Shown piece after piece: positions 23,541-35,400 of a stretch of DNA of 64,000 bases. Position 1 is the first letter of the stretch; each line of letters begins with the position of its first letter. The translations under genes and the position numbers were made by a program. The DNA lies in assembly GCA_920105625.2 (NCBI GenBank), contig OV050030.1, positions 163,255,863 through 163,319,862 of the forward strand, read 5' to 3'. The notes under the pieces are model-generated. The model had not been told where the DNA came from. It ran no database searches and saw only the letters and a program-made list of their open reading frames with translations. The stretch is from Clusia tigrina. Taxonomy: Eukaryota > Arthropoda > Insecta > Diptera > Clusiidae.

Positions 23541-24586
23541 CCAGACATCGAATATTGCGGATAAAGAAAGAACTCTTTGCAACCTATGCAGATGAATTAA
23601 ATGCTTGTTTCAAAACTGCATCACTGTGGAGCAGTGTTCGCAAATTGAAGTTAAGAAGAAATATGAGTGTCCAACTTCAAAATGATCCATCTGCTGCACT
23701 ATTCTCAAAGCAATTACTTGATATTGGAGAAAGCAAAATTAATGTAAATCCAATAAGCCAGACAATCCAGTCACCAGATAATTTTTGCAAACTTGTGCCA
23801 TCTAGAAACACATTAATTCAAAATATGTTTCCAAACATTCGAGATAATATCAAGAATCATAGATGGCTGAGCGAAAGTACAATTTTAGCAGAAAAAAATA
23901 TTGTTGTCGATATCATAAACATTAAAAACATGTTGGAATCTCCGTAATTTTCATTCAAATCATTTGATACTGTGAAAGAAGAAGACGAAGAAGTGAATTT
24001 TCCAACTGAATTTTTACTTTCAATTGATTTGGCAGGTCTTCCACCACATAAGTTGGATCACCAATTATACTGCTACGAAACATAAATGCACCAAAATTTT
24101 GTACCGGTTCGTTGGCTGTCAAAAAAATTTTGGGTAACATTTTCGAATCAACAAATATCAAAGGCAAGTATAAAGGACTGCATGCTTTATTGCCAAGAAT
24201 CTCGATGATTCCAACAGATTTTCCAATTGCATCTAAACGCTTACAATTCCCAATTCATATGGCATATGCAATGACAATCAACAAATTTCAGGACCAGTCG
24301 ATGCAAGTCTGTGGCTTGGATTTGGAAAATACGTGCTTCGCACATGATCAATTATATGTAGCTTGCTTCAGAGTTGGAAAGCCCAACGATTTGTTTGTAT
24401 ACGCCGAAAATGGAACCACAAAAAATATTGGGCACACGTTGGTTTCATAATAAATTATTATTTCCAAAGATCAGAGGAGCATTGTATTATGTGAAACAAA
24501 ATGGAATTTATTAAATCGGAAATAAAAATTGCATTTAAAATAACATTCTGAATATCTGCTTTTTACCCGGGCAACCCCTGGTATAG
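23541..24586 (+). mobile_element. Old Helitron relic (C-terminal helicase)
   Basis: Two + strand pieces match the Helitron helicase seen at 29569-28764. 23555-23947 carries the FSKQLLDIGxxKI region, and 24112-24450 carries the helicase end (RLQFPIHMAYAMTINKFQDQS, then LYVACFRVG). Stops and a shift separate them. Downstream, TACCCGGG-caa-CCCCTGGTA at 24564-24582 forms a hairpin followed by TATAG, a plausible degenerate Helitron 3' terminus near 24586. Confidence 0.7.
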
Positions 24587-24718
24587 ATGAATTTTATATA
24601 TCTTAAAGAATTACAATAAAAACAACCCGCATGGTTAAAAATCTATCACATTCCAGGCACATCATGCATTTCCATGCCTTTCATCGGTGTAGTGCCGATA
24701 TATGATTCATCTTACTAT

Positions 24719-25073
24719 GTGTATTTTTGGGTATGGCTCCATAATTATATGTTTATTTATTTGTTCACCTTTTCTATTGAATAGACTGTATTTATTTAGT
24801 TAATATCTTTTTTGATTTTACTTGTTATTTACACTCTATTGTATAGTTTATTATTTAAATTTGATTGTGCAGTTTTCTTGGAAGTGCAGATGGCAGAAAG
24901 AGTTACTTTATACAGATTATGGAAGGAACGGAGATGTTACTTTGCGGTGGGTTTTACGGTAAGTGACCGAGCGTCCGATCGTGGGAGCGCTTGTAAGCTG
25001 TCGATGTCTCCACAGCATGCCGCTCTCCGAATTGAGAGACGACGCATGGTGATGCTTGCACCGGGTAGCGACA
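24719..25073 (-). repeat. 3' LTR of Bel/Pao element 1
   Basis: Aligns over its length with 40114-40470 (for example GTCGATGTCTCCACAGCATG in both), with roughly 10-15% visible differences, so it is an old insertion. Confidence 0.82.
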
Positions 25074-25499
25074 AGAGGTTGGTGTCGTCGCGGCCGGGTA
25101 GGATTAGTATGGGGAGGAGTTGGTGCAACCGAAGTTGCTGTCGTTAATGTGGGAGGGATGTTTGGGACTGATTAATGCGGATATGGTTAGAATAGAGCGC
25201 AGCTAACGTCGCGGTCACTGGGGGGTGGTGATTTAGGGTTAGAATGGTATGCGTCGGATGCAACCGAAATCGCTGTCACTCGGCCTGTTAGTATGGGGTG
25301 TGGGTTTACGGGTCCTTCTTGGTTTGTTTTTTGGGGGAAGTACGGCATGTCTGCTGTGAACTGGGTGATGAAGGAGCCAGCATCATCCGGGCGGGGAAGC
25401 GTGTGGTGTTCATGGTTAAACATACGGCACCAGAAACCGGCACAAGCGGCACATGTGGTGACACGCCTCGTTCGATCGTCGGCTAGAGGTGGACCGGGA

Positions 25500-25732
25500 A
25501 GGTTTAGGAGTGCGACTGCTCGGCTGTACGATGTCTACTTCCGGTGGGGCGGCTCGCATTGACTTCGGCGGCTGGGGTGCTCGAGAGTATAGTTTCTGTC
25601 AACACTGCTCTCCAGAACTTCTTACGGAGATTGGCGCTGATGAGTTGGAAATGGTGCAATTTGTATAATGCTCTTCGCGATACTTCCCTTCGGATGTTAG
25701 AAACCGGGTCCTTGGTGACTGGTCTATCTCCC
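25500..25732 (-). pseudogene. pol: Bel/Pao pol C-terminal remnant
   Basis: About 60 readable codons from 25732 downward resemble the region after the integrase core of Bel pol (RKKFWRAVL similar to the QRFWKRW block). The frame is lost near 25550. The junction at 25732 is the left edge of inserted element C. Confidence 0.45.
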
Positions 25733-26151
25733 TATTGGGGTGTTGCGTGGTGTGAAACGTGCTCGAATTTAGTTTTTAGAAAAAGAGCTTTTTTTGTTAA
25801 CCACCTGCTTATATACTATTTACATTCATATTGTTGTATCTTAACTTTCTACTTTATTATTTCTAATTGCCCTACATCGTTATTTGTATTTGCCCTACTC
25901 TTTGGTTTGCACATTCTGCAATTCTCCGCTAATGCAATCATCGAGTGGCACACTTTTGGAAAAGTGTTGAACAGTTAAACAATTGTCAAATGCGCGCACA
26001 TAAAATCGATAATGCAATCGACTTTTACTTAATAATAATATTTTCATTACATTATACGTGCGCCTTAGGTCTATACACGTTTATTATTTTATTAATAATA
26101 AAATTTAAGAGCTACTTGGGTTTAGCGGACATTGTAAGTTTGACTCCAACA
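25733..26151 (-). repeat. 3' LTR of errantivirus C
   Basis: About 419 bp, alignable with 36655-37103 along its length but with a shortened end (TCCAACA instead of TCACAACA) and substitutions; the outer terminus reads TATTG instead of TGTTG. The polypurine tract follows at 26152-26167. Confidence 0.88.
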
Positions 26152-26224
26152 TCCCTCCCCTCTTTCTAAGTAGGTGGTAATAATTCGTCTTATATATATG
26201 CACCAAAAATTTGTGCATCTTATA

Positions 26225-26505
26225 TACTATATAATACATTTGCGTTTTTATTATCTATTTTTGCCATGTTTTGGGTTCTTATTGTTTGTTTTATTTTTTA
26301 TTGTTTCTGTATTATTTTCTCTCTGTTTGGTCTTTGTATTTTGTTTTTTATCATTATTTTATTTTTTTTTTATATTGGTCCTTATATTTTACGTCCCTTT
26401 TTATCTATTATTATTGGAGTCTTTTAGTTTTTTCTTCTTTTTTGTTTTTTCTTTTCGTTTTCTTTTCTTTTTGCTCTTATTTTTATTTTACAATTTAGTT
26501 ATCTG
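26225..26505 (-). repeat. Purine-rich tract of element C (pyrimidine on + strand)
   Basis: Low-complexity T/C tract on the + strand, equivalent in place and orientation to 4911-5145 of element A. Confidence 0.8.
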
Positions 26506-26574
26506 ATTTATTCTTATACTAACACTGCGTCTTCCATCTCCTGTTGTGCTGCCTTCCCTCGGTGAATTCTGCAT

Positions 26575-27760
26575 TTAGTTGCCGAAAGGGCTGGTAAGAC
26601 ATTCTGAGAGAAATTTCTGTTTGGTGTCATTTTCGTCAAGAATACCATCGTCATTATCATTACTCGGAAGAGTCCGGTTGTGCCAATCCCTACCCTCTCC
26701 CCTACCAGCTACTTTCTCTTCGGATTTAACCTCCTTAACCAAGTCGCTGATTCTATTAGTATTCAGTGTTTTCCACAGATCCTTTTGGTGTACTAGCGAC
26801 AATTCTACTGGCGTAGTGAGACTGCGTTTTGAGTGCGTATGTAGGAGATTATTCAGTAACTCATGGAGTTTTCATGATAATTCGCCTGTTGTGATGATGG
26901 AAGTTGATAAATTGTACCATCTCGCGTTCTGTACTGAATTCCAATCGTATTATAGACTGTGCCCATTAGTTACATAAGTGTTGGTTTTCTTGAGCACACC
27001 GCCGTAACCACTATTGGTTCGTCAAAACGATAGGTTCATCTATTAATAGATTTGTTGGCTACCAGAAGTCTAGCCGGTGCTAGAATGGCCACGTGTTCAT
27101 ACCGTTTATGCTCTAAATTGTATATTATTCGAGTGAGCAACTCTCTCGGGTGAAATCGTAATTGTTTTGCTAGATCCCCCCGCGATTTTTCTCTTTCTTT
27201 GTGGATTGACCAATGCAATGTTCTTGTGATTGGCTTTGAGCTATCTAGTCATACCCTGTCTTTGGTGATAAACTCCAATATGCGTTCACTCGCTTTGTAA
27301 TAGGTACAATTTGTACATTGTCAATCATTCCAGAAGTGGCAGTGGAACTATGATAACTATTGTTAGACTTTCTGTCTATGTGGTTCGCACTTCGTCTAGT
27401 TCGTAGAACCTCTCCGGAGCCTTATTGTACCAAGAGAAGCCTTTCAATGATGGCACTGCCTCGGGCAACTTGTTCAATATATTATAAACCATAGATGCAG
27501 CTTGGCATGCAATAGTTCGCCAACCACCTTTATGTGTGTGCTGATGCTCCGAATTGACTCTTTACCTTAGCACCACTGGCCATAGATTGTTTTCGAGAAA
27601 GTTTATTCCTAATGCTCTGGCTTCAAAATAATTTCCAATTGCGTCCTTGTCAGCTCCGTGACAGTCACCCACTCATGCTTCGCGAACCATACTTCCCCTG
27701 CGGTCTTCAGTACTACATCCGGAATTATTGAACCACACTTCTTCATAGGTCCTCTTACTC
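26575..27760 (-). pseudogene. env: Degraded env of errantivirus C
   Basis: Fragments in several frames match the Env of element A: the N-terminal GEVWFAKHEW block (about 27740-27640), the WYNKAPERFYEL block (about 27445-27375) and the helical part before the membrane segment (SDLVKEVKSEEK at about 26750). The stretch equivalent to the furin site and fusion peptide region is deleted, and stops are frequent, so no functional Env can be made. Confidence 0.75.
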
Positions 27761-27779
27761 CGTGACAGCATTAACCACA

Positions 27780-28535
27780 GATTAATCTAAAGTCGTAGAT
27801 AGACTTATTTCTAATTACCTTAAAACCGTAATTCAAAGTTCAATGCTATACCATTCCACTTCGGTTCACCCGCCTTACCCTCTTATATTATGAGATTAAC
27901 TACCTCATTGATAGATTTTACAGCCGTATAGGGCTCTTAGTGTTAAAAGAAAAATTTAATTTTTTTATTCTGAGCAAATCTTATTGCCCCTCCGACATAA
28001 GCAAGAATATTTGAGATAAACCCGTTTATGTGAAAACATTGTCAATTGTATGACTAAATATTTCATTGCACCTAATATTTTTAAAATTTATTATCACTTG
28101 GTATGTATATACCCATAAACGAGTGTATCCTACCGCCCTGTAACTTACTCGTATATGAACACATACTCGTACATACATTCCATGCACGCTTTCTTGTTCT
28201 GTTCCTTTCAACCGTTATTCTTAATTAAGATAAGCAAAAAAAAAATTTTCTTTTTTATTTCCTTAGGTATTTTTCTATTTCATAGAACTTCTGTTCTTAT
28301 TTATATTTAAATGTTTTCCTTGAACTTTTTTCGAATACATAACTTTGTCCCACTCTATCTCTCCTCCAAAATTTTACTTTACCTTGCTTATTTTAATTCT
28401 ACATAACTACTAATCCAATAAATTCCCACAAAATCTACTCTAGTTTCAATTTTATGTATATTGAATAGTTTTATTTATAGAAATAGCACATGTTATTTTT
28501 ATTTTGCCTTACTGATTGATTTTCTTTATTACTAA
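27780..28535. other. pol-env spacer of element C, left of the Helitron
   Basis: AT-rich sequence with no long frame. I see no remnant of the antisense ORF that occupies this interval in element A. Confidence 0.4.
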
Positions 28536-28763
28536 CTAGCTGACCCGGTCCGCGTTGCTGGCCCTAAGCAAACATTAGTGTTGTATTACCACACGATTTA
28601 AATAGAGCTTTTAACGAAATTTACGGCCTTTAAATAAAAATCCATGGAATACCTATCATAAAATTTTTTCACAGAATAACTTACATATGGTGTAGATATG
28701 GGCTCAATAAAAAAAGAAACAAATGTATTTAAGGCAAATTGGAAATTATATTTATATAATACT

Positions 28764-30330
28764 TCATCTTAAGGCCAGCGGATAAACAATGTTTTTTGTT
28801 TTTTTATTTGGTGTAAAAACATATAAATTTTTTGGCGTGCCAACTCGGGACCAAGCCACATACAACTGGCCATGTGAAACACATGAATTTTCAAAAATGA
28901 AGCCAGCAATATTCAATGATTGGCCTTGTGCTTTGTTTATGGTAATAGCAAAGGCAGACGCAAAGGGAATTGGAGCCGCTTGAATTGGAATGTTAAATCG
29001 TTGGAAATCACCGGAATTCGTGGAATAAGTACGTCTTCGCATTTGAATTTGCCACCGATGATTGTTGCCTCGATTGAATTTGGTGAACAGTTTTTGATGG
29101 TCAATCTGGTTCCGATGCATAACTTTGGTGCATTTAAGTTGCCAATAAGAATTACCGGTGATCCAGCCTTTAATGTTAGTACATGCGGTGGCATTCCGGG
29201 TGGTTCTAATGAATTCAAAAATTCAGTGGGATAATTGACGGCGTGTTCTTCATCCATTACTGTGTCGATCGATTTGTATTTGATTATTTTGACGGGCAGT
29301 TTCAATTGCTCATTGAGCTTGTTGACATCATCACTTTTTGTTGCCAAAATTGCACGTTCGCACAGCCAATCCGGATTTTTGTAGGAGGTTGTTAGATTTG
29401 GGAATACCTTGTCGACAACGGCTTGAATATTCATTTGCATTTGACAGAAGTTAGGCGGGAACGAAATCTCGTTCGTGGCGCGATCAATTGGAATTTTTCC
29501 ATTTCCGATGTCCAAAAGTTGTTTTGAGAATGTTTGGGCAGACGAGTCTTGCAACAAATGCACACGCATGTTCGTCTATAGCGTGACTTTCTCGACTCGG
29601 TTCCAAAGATACGAAGTTTTCAAGCATACGTTCAGCTCATCTGCGGGCATTCATCTTTGAATAACGGGCAACGTTTGGTGGAAATCACCAGCAAGAAGAA
29701 TAAGAGCGCCTCCCATCGGTTGGTTGTTTCCTCGAAAATCACGTAGAGTCCGGTCAAGCGCTCGAGCAATTTCTTATGGGCCATTGTGCATTCGTCCCAA
29801 ATGATAATTTTGCACGTTTTAAGGATTGTGGCCATGCCGGAGTTTTTGCTGATGTTGCAAGTTGGTGTTTCTGCCTGGTTCAAATTCAATAGAAGTTTCA
29901 GTGCTGAGTGTGCAGTGCGTCCGCCGTTCAATAGCGTTGATGCAATTCCCGATGATGCCATTGCGAGTGCAATCCAATTCTGCATTCGAACCGACGCCAA
30001 TATTAAATTGATGAGGAATGTTTTGCCTGTTCCTCCTGGTGCATCGAGGAAAAAAAGTCCGCCATTTCCGTTTGTTACCCGTTGCATGATTTTTGCGTAA
30101 GCAGTGTTTTGATCATCAACCAACCGTCTTGTTTGAGTTTCCACATATTGTTGTTGCTGATTGACATCGAAGTGCTGTTATCGCACCAGGTCTCTGTCTT
30201 GAACACTGTTTATGTCCCGTATCGGAGCCGGCATTCCAAGTTGAATAAGGACTTTGTTGTTGATGGATATGCACATGTCCTCAATCAGCAGTAGAGTTTG
30301 GTTGAAAATCTCGTCCGAATACTCCTGGTT
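28764..30330 (-). pseudogene. Helitron Pif1-type helicase domain, frameshifted
   Basis: Contains Walker A (APGGTGKTFL, about 30035-30005), Walker B (IIWDECTMAHK, about 29810), a middle region (29569-28937) and the C-terminal helicase motifs (FAITINKAQGQS then LYVAWSRVG, about 28960-28850). Frameshifts near 29640 and 28940 separate the three pieces. The helicase unwinds DNA during rolling-circle transposition. The homologous relic at 23541-24586 is much more diverged. Confidence 0.85.
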
Positions 30331-30431
30331 AGGATAAGTTGCGCGTGATTGCCTGAGAATGTCTTCACTTAAGCTTTCGCGATGCGTTTCCCACAGTTCT
30401 CGTGGATTAGATGGTGAACATGTTGTTAAAA

Positions 30432-31601
30432 TTATCGCATAAGGCGATAGGCATTAAAGTCCATACAGGAAACTTTTTTTGTCGACTCTCCATTTGAGTT
30501 GGGGCTCATCTGCATTACATTGAAATGATATCCATCCTCACCCAGTGGAAAAAGCACTGAATATTGTAGTGCACCATACGATCGATGAGTTTCCGCAATG
30601 CGTTGAGCACTTGCATTCCGGCGATGGATGATGATATCGCGTCGCTCGAAGTCTGTGCCGACTATAACAACTGCGACGTCACCTATCACCGATGCATTGA
30701 AGCGCCGCTCATGCTCACGAGCCGGTGTCTTGTCAGCTCTTATCACAACCGTATAATCATCTGCCCGCATCTGGTCTAGGGCTGTTTAGAATTGACGGAT
30801 GAGGCTGTTGTGTTCGTGTAACATAGCTTGAAGACTCGAAACGATTTCCCGTCTGACTTCAGTACTGGTTGCGTTACGCTGTTCAACTTCTGTAGCTTCA
30901 TTGCCAGTGAAATAAATATGGAGGAACTTGGCATCATCATTGGGAAGTGGGAACAACGATCCAATTCTGTGGTAGATTTGGCCTTGCACTTTGAAGGTGG
31001 GCATGTAACCGGCGTTGTTGATGATATTAATTGCTCCGAAGGACGTCATTTGAAAGCATGAGCTGTACTTTCGGATGTTTTGAAGGAAGTGCTCGGAAAT
31101 CGGATTGGCTCTAGAAATGTAACTTTGTAGTGATTCAGGCGGCTCAATCATTGGTGGCAAAACAACTTTACCGTTCGAACAACACATTCCCGGGGATTCC
31201 TTAGTGAACTTCTGATCACGACAATGTAAGCAAACTTTGTCCATTGCGTCAATCACTACGTCCTTGTGATTGCGGTAGTCATCGTCCCTATTGTAGTGAA
31301 ATGCCGCCAACTTTAAATCGATTTTTTCTCTTGATCGAGCCATTCGGGAGCGATTGGCAGCAAGTCTTTCGACATGCTGTTGGGGCGTCTCAGCAGCTCT
31401 AGATGAAGATGCACTATCACTCATTTGCTGAAGCCGTGATTCGCGTTCTCTTTCCGTTTCTGCGGCTCTAGACGTAGATGCCCTTTCGCGATTTTCCTGA
31501 AGACTTGATTCGCGTTCCTCAGCTGATTCAGCGGCTCTTCTTTCCCTCTGCTTCCGAGCTGCGGTGGTTTTTTTAGCAATGGCTGTTTTTTTTGGTGGCA
31601 T
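30432..31601 (-). pseudogene. Helitron protein N-terminal region
   Basis: ATG at 31601 opens 271 codons. It starts with a Lys/Arg/Glu-rich segment containing a repeated motif (ERESxLQ...R.S.SRAAET, three copies), then a Cys-containing region (CLHCRDQKF...GMCC) and the SFGA...PTFKVQGQIYHRIGSL motif typical of Helitron proteins. A stop at about 30787 breaks it; reading resumes with ADDYTVVIR and VVIVGTDFERRDIIIHRR and ends at NAYRLM near 30435, where the Rep domain should begin but is deleted. Confidence 0.83.
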
Positions 31602-31885
31602 TTTAGTAAACTGTAATTGTGCAAAAGGATCAATGATGTACTTTCGGATGTTTTGAAGGAAGTGTAAAATAAATATACGTGTATGTACATGTCATTAGTG
31701 GTACAATATGAAAATTAGATTTTGCCACGCCCCTCCGCCCACAGACCAAAAATAAAAAATCAGACTTCACAGTGTCACCCGCCTGAACATTTTGAAGATT
31801 CCCTGATAATTTCATCAAAATCGGCCCAGTCGTTTTGGAGTCCATACGTTACATACATACACACATCCTGTTTTATATATATAGA

Positions 31886-32145
31886 TTATATTGATCCAAT
31901 TTTTTACCCAAACTTATCTATTCCTAAAAATATATTTCCTTTTATTTCTAAAGTCTATTCTTGCTAAAGTATATTCCACCTAGTCCAATAAAAAAAATAT
32001 ATATACTTTCTATAATACTTACTTATTAGGATGTGCCCACACATCCATTCCAATGTTTCCTATTGGGACAGATTTTGTCTTCAAATCAAGTGCCATGTTT
32101 GTACGGATGTACGTCTACAATCATACACACATTCCATCTTCGCAC
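31886..32145. other. Element C sequence between the Helitron and pol
   Basis: About 260 bp, AT-rich, no gene seen. Confidence 0.4.
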
Positions 32146-34490
32146 TATATGTAAAATTTGTACGAAAGCTCAAGCATACGTGCACAGCTAACATTTCCGC
32201 CCTGCAAGCTCTCCACTTTGCGCTTTGCACAAGTTTGCTTCGTTGATACATGTACAGTATTGTTGTGTGCATGCATGACCGTAGTCAACCATTGATCCCA
32301 GTTAGAGCCATCCTCTTTGACGAAACTATGCAAGTATTCTGCTAGAGACATCGTTCTAGCAAACCGGTCGCTTGTGGATGATAAGGAGTAATGTGTAATT
32401 TCTTAATCCCTAGCATTTTACACCTCTCAGAAAAAATTTTTTGACACGAAATTCGAAACGTTGTCGGTCACCAGCACTTTCGGTATGTTTTAACGCGCTA
32501 TAATTTTGTCAAAAAATGGCTACCGTACTCGCCTCTACATGAGGTATGGCTACACATGCCTAATACTTTGAAAAATCTTCTTGGAACGTCAAGATGTACT
32601 TATTTCCCGAAACTGTCTTAGGTAAAATACCTACAATATCCATCTGAACTTTATCAAATTGTTGTTTCGGAGTATCAGTTAACAGCATTGGCATCTTTGT
32701 TAGCCTTGAAAGAGTACAAGAGTGTTGGCCTGACATTTTGGGCAAAATATATTTACATATTTTTTTATATTTCTTAGCATACCTTTCCAGGCCTATACCC
32801 GTCTGATTCTCTTGTAAGTTTTCCAAGATCCCTGGTTTCCACCTAGACGTGAATCATGGAAGCCCTTCAGTACCTCCTGAATATCTTTGTCATTCTCGAG
32901 TCACGCTACCCTGTTGGCAAGCTGTTTGTCTCTTTCATCATGCGTTTTTTCAGATTCTACTGCTTCTGTGTCAACCACTGGCCGTTTAACATTGGCCTTC
33001 TCCCTGTCGGCCTTTCCCTTTGCTATAGATTGAACTACTTATATCTTTTGCTCTTGTGGCACTCCGCTAAGTGCATCTGGATTTAGTATCTTTTTTCCAG
33101 GCTTGTATATGTTTTCAAAATTATACTCAGACAATTTGTGTCTTAACCTGGCTAGCGTAGACTTTTGGTCTTTCAAATTGGCTATCCCACTCAACGGATG
33201 GTGATTGATATACATTTTGAATGGGCGTCCGAGCAAATATGCTCTAAAATTCTTCGTAGCCAACACTATGGCTAGAAATTTTTTGTCTATAGTGGAGTAT
33301 TGCTTCTCCGTATCGGTAAGCGCCCTGCTTGCGAAATCTATTGGTCGGTAATTACTGACTTCCCCTTGTGACAACACTGCCCCCAATGCTTCATTGCTAG
33401 CATCAGTGGTCAACAAAAAAGTTTGCTCAAAGTCGGGGTACGCCAAAATCGGTGGCGAGCTAATTATCTCTATTAGCCTCTCGAATGCTTGCTGACAGCT
33501 CTCTGTCCATTCGAACTTTACTTCTTTACGTAGCAAATTATTAATTGGCATTGCAATTCCGGCTAGTCATTCTACGAACTTTCTATAATAATTCACTAGG
33601 AATGCTTGCACTTCTTTTCTATTTCTTGGAATTGCCAAATTATTTACACATTCCACATTCTGGGGGTCCGGCAGTGCTCCTGCCTCTGAACAACGATGGC
33701 CTAGGTAAACCACCTCTCTCCGTAGGTACTATCACTTCACCGTGTTCAATTTCAAATTGTGTTCTCGTAATTTCTGGAGCACCTTGCAGAAGCTTTGCGG
33801 ATGCTGCTGCAAGTTGTTCCAATAGATTACAATATCATCTAGATACACAAAACAATCTAACCCTTGCAAGCCTGTTAGCAGTGGTTCATTAACCTTTGGA
33901 AGTTAGGTGGTGTAGTACAAACGGCTTCCTGTCTTGTGTATCCACCAGAAATTGATGGTAGCCACTCGCTAAATCAAGTGAAGAAAAATACCTACTGTGT
34001 CCCAATTGATCCACTATTTCTGCTATGCTTGGTATCGGGAACACCTGCTTGATAGTGGCGTCGTTCAATTTCCTAAAATCGACGACCATTCTCCACTTCT
34101 TTTGACCCTGAACACCTCTCTTCTTTGGTACCAAAATTATTGGTGAGTTCCAAGGCGAGATACTCGGTGAAATTATGTTATCCTTTAACATTCCTTCGAC
34201 TTGCCTCATCTTTGTGAGCTTGTGGCTCTATACTGTGTTTGTTTTATAGGTGATTGATCGACTCTAGTTGTTATTTCATGCTCTACTTCCGGTGAATATG
34301 TTAGCTGGTCTCCTTCCAGGGGAAATATGTCATGAAATGAAGCACAAATGGCTTCTGTAGATGAATTCTCTTGCGAGTGTACGCTTGGGTCTAACTTCAG
34401 TGATTCAAGTACTCTATCCGTCCTCTTTCTTATATCTACCTGCTTGATCTGGTTCAGAATTTGGATCTTTAATTCCTGGGTCTTCTTCAA
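32145..34490 (-). pseudogene. pol: Degraded pol of errantivirus C (RT, RNase H, integrase)
   Basis: Reading from 34490: the pre-RT region, then RT (KKWRMVVDFRKLN near 34100; DLASGYHQF), a shift, and the polymerase active site YLDD at 33845-33834 preserved in a different frame. RNase H (33551-33039) is nearly intact with LLTTDAS and DALSGVP and is closely similar to the start of element A. Integrase (32826-32145) has HMDIV changed to QMDIV context, later stops, and a deletion after VSTKQT that removes the C-terminal region. Confidence 0.85.
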
Positions 34491-34571
34491 CCTCTATTTC
34501 CTTCAGTTCTCGAAGACTCGTGACACAGGATGGAGCAGTAGACCTCTGCTCAAATTCGTAACCTTCTAGTG

Positions 34572-35400
34572 CTAAAAGCACGACTCCGGCTTCAGGAGTC
34601 CTATACCAAAAATCTGGTTATGATTATCACTCAGTACAATTTTCGGCTTGGTTCCTTCGAGTGACAAGTACTCCGACCAGAGTACTTCTGGTGGCAAAGC
34701 TAGTATTGTTTGTGTATGTATTTGAGAAGTTGATGCCGATCTTACTCTTGCTGTCCTTGGCTTAGGAGTTGACCTGATTCTTTTCAGCTCCAGATTTTCC
34801 GTCTCCAAATATGATGCGGCATCTTCGGTCTCTCGGAATTGAGTCGAAAGTTCTCTAGTTTTATTCTCGAGAAATTCTGTATAGACCTTCAACTCTTCTG
34901 TATCCTTGAAGGCTTGAAAAAATGTCTCCTCCGTTCGAATCTGAATATTCGCTAATGCTTGGTGTGCCGCTTCCAAAGTTGACAAGTTTTCACGGTCCCT
35001 CGCTAATCTCCAGAGCACCTGGGCTTCACTTTTGCTCGTTACTGCTTCCAATTGCGCATACAGTTTTTCTGCAAAATAACTTTACTTCCGTCTGTAAAGA
35101 CCTTAACTTGTCTTGTACCTTGTCCTCTGGTGAACTAGGACTATCTACTTGTGCTTCCAGCTCTTCTAGATCTAATCTGAACTTGGTCAACCAGTCCAGT
35201 ATTAAACCGTTGACATATACAGGATAATCCTTGGCAAAGTACTCCTCACCACAACACTCCTTCAAACTTAACAGCTTCCGCTATATGCTTTCGGTGGTAC
35301 TCGCTATTCTTTCGTGCCTTATTATCCTTTCTACAATTCCAGATTTTCTTTTGTATTGCCTCGCTCTGCCGCTTTAGGGCTTCCACCAATCTTTAGCTTC
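34572..35400 (-). pseudogene. gag: Gag-like region of errantivirus C
   Basis: Two frames, 35265-35026 and 35051-34572, overlap at a frameshift near 35045. The predicted protein is mostly Glu/Leu/Lys-rich coiled coil, followed by a basic Arg/Ser/Thr stretch and a short region near the gag-pol border. No CCHC knuckle and no clear protease DTG/DSG is visible. Confidence 0.55.

Larger units (their letters stand above)
28536..31885 (-). mobile_element. Helitron with intact termini but deleted Rep domain
   Basis: On the minus strand it begins TCTATATATATAAAACAGG (31885) and ends GGGTCAGCTAG (28536), inserted between host A and T with no target duplication, exactly the Helitron rule. At 3350 bp it is about half the usual autonomous size. 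Coding remains are the N-terminal region (31601-30432) and the Pif1-like helicase (30330-28764); the HUH replication-initiator domain between them is missing. It interrupts element C between integrase and env. Confidence 0.92.

Noticed and set aside
25293..25562. Overlapping + strand frames rich in Gly/Arg/Ser
   Set aside because: They lie opposite the degenerate Bel/Pao 3' region and show no motif.
26174..26506. Hydrophobic frame resembling a multi-pass membrane protein
   Set aside because: It is the pyrimidine strand of the element C purine tract; Phe/Leu/Tyr richness follows from T/C content.
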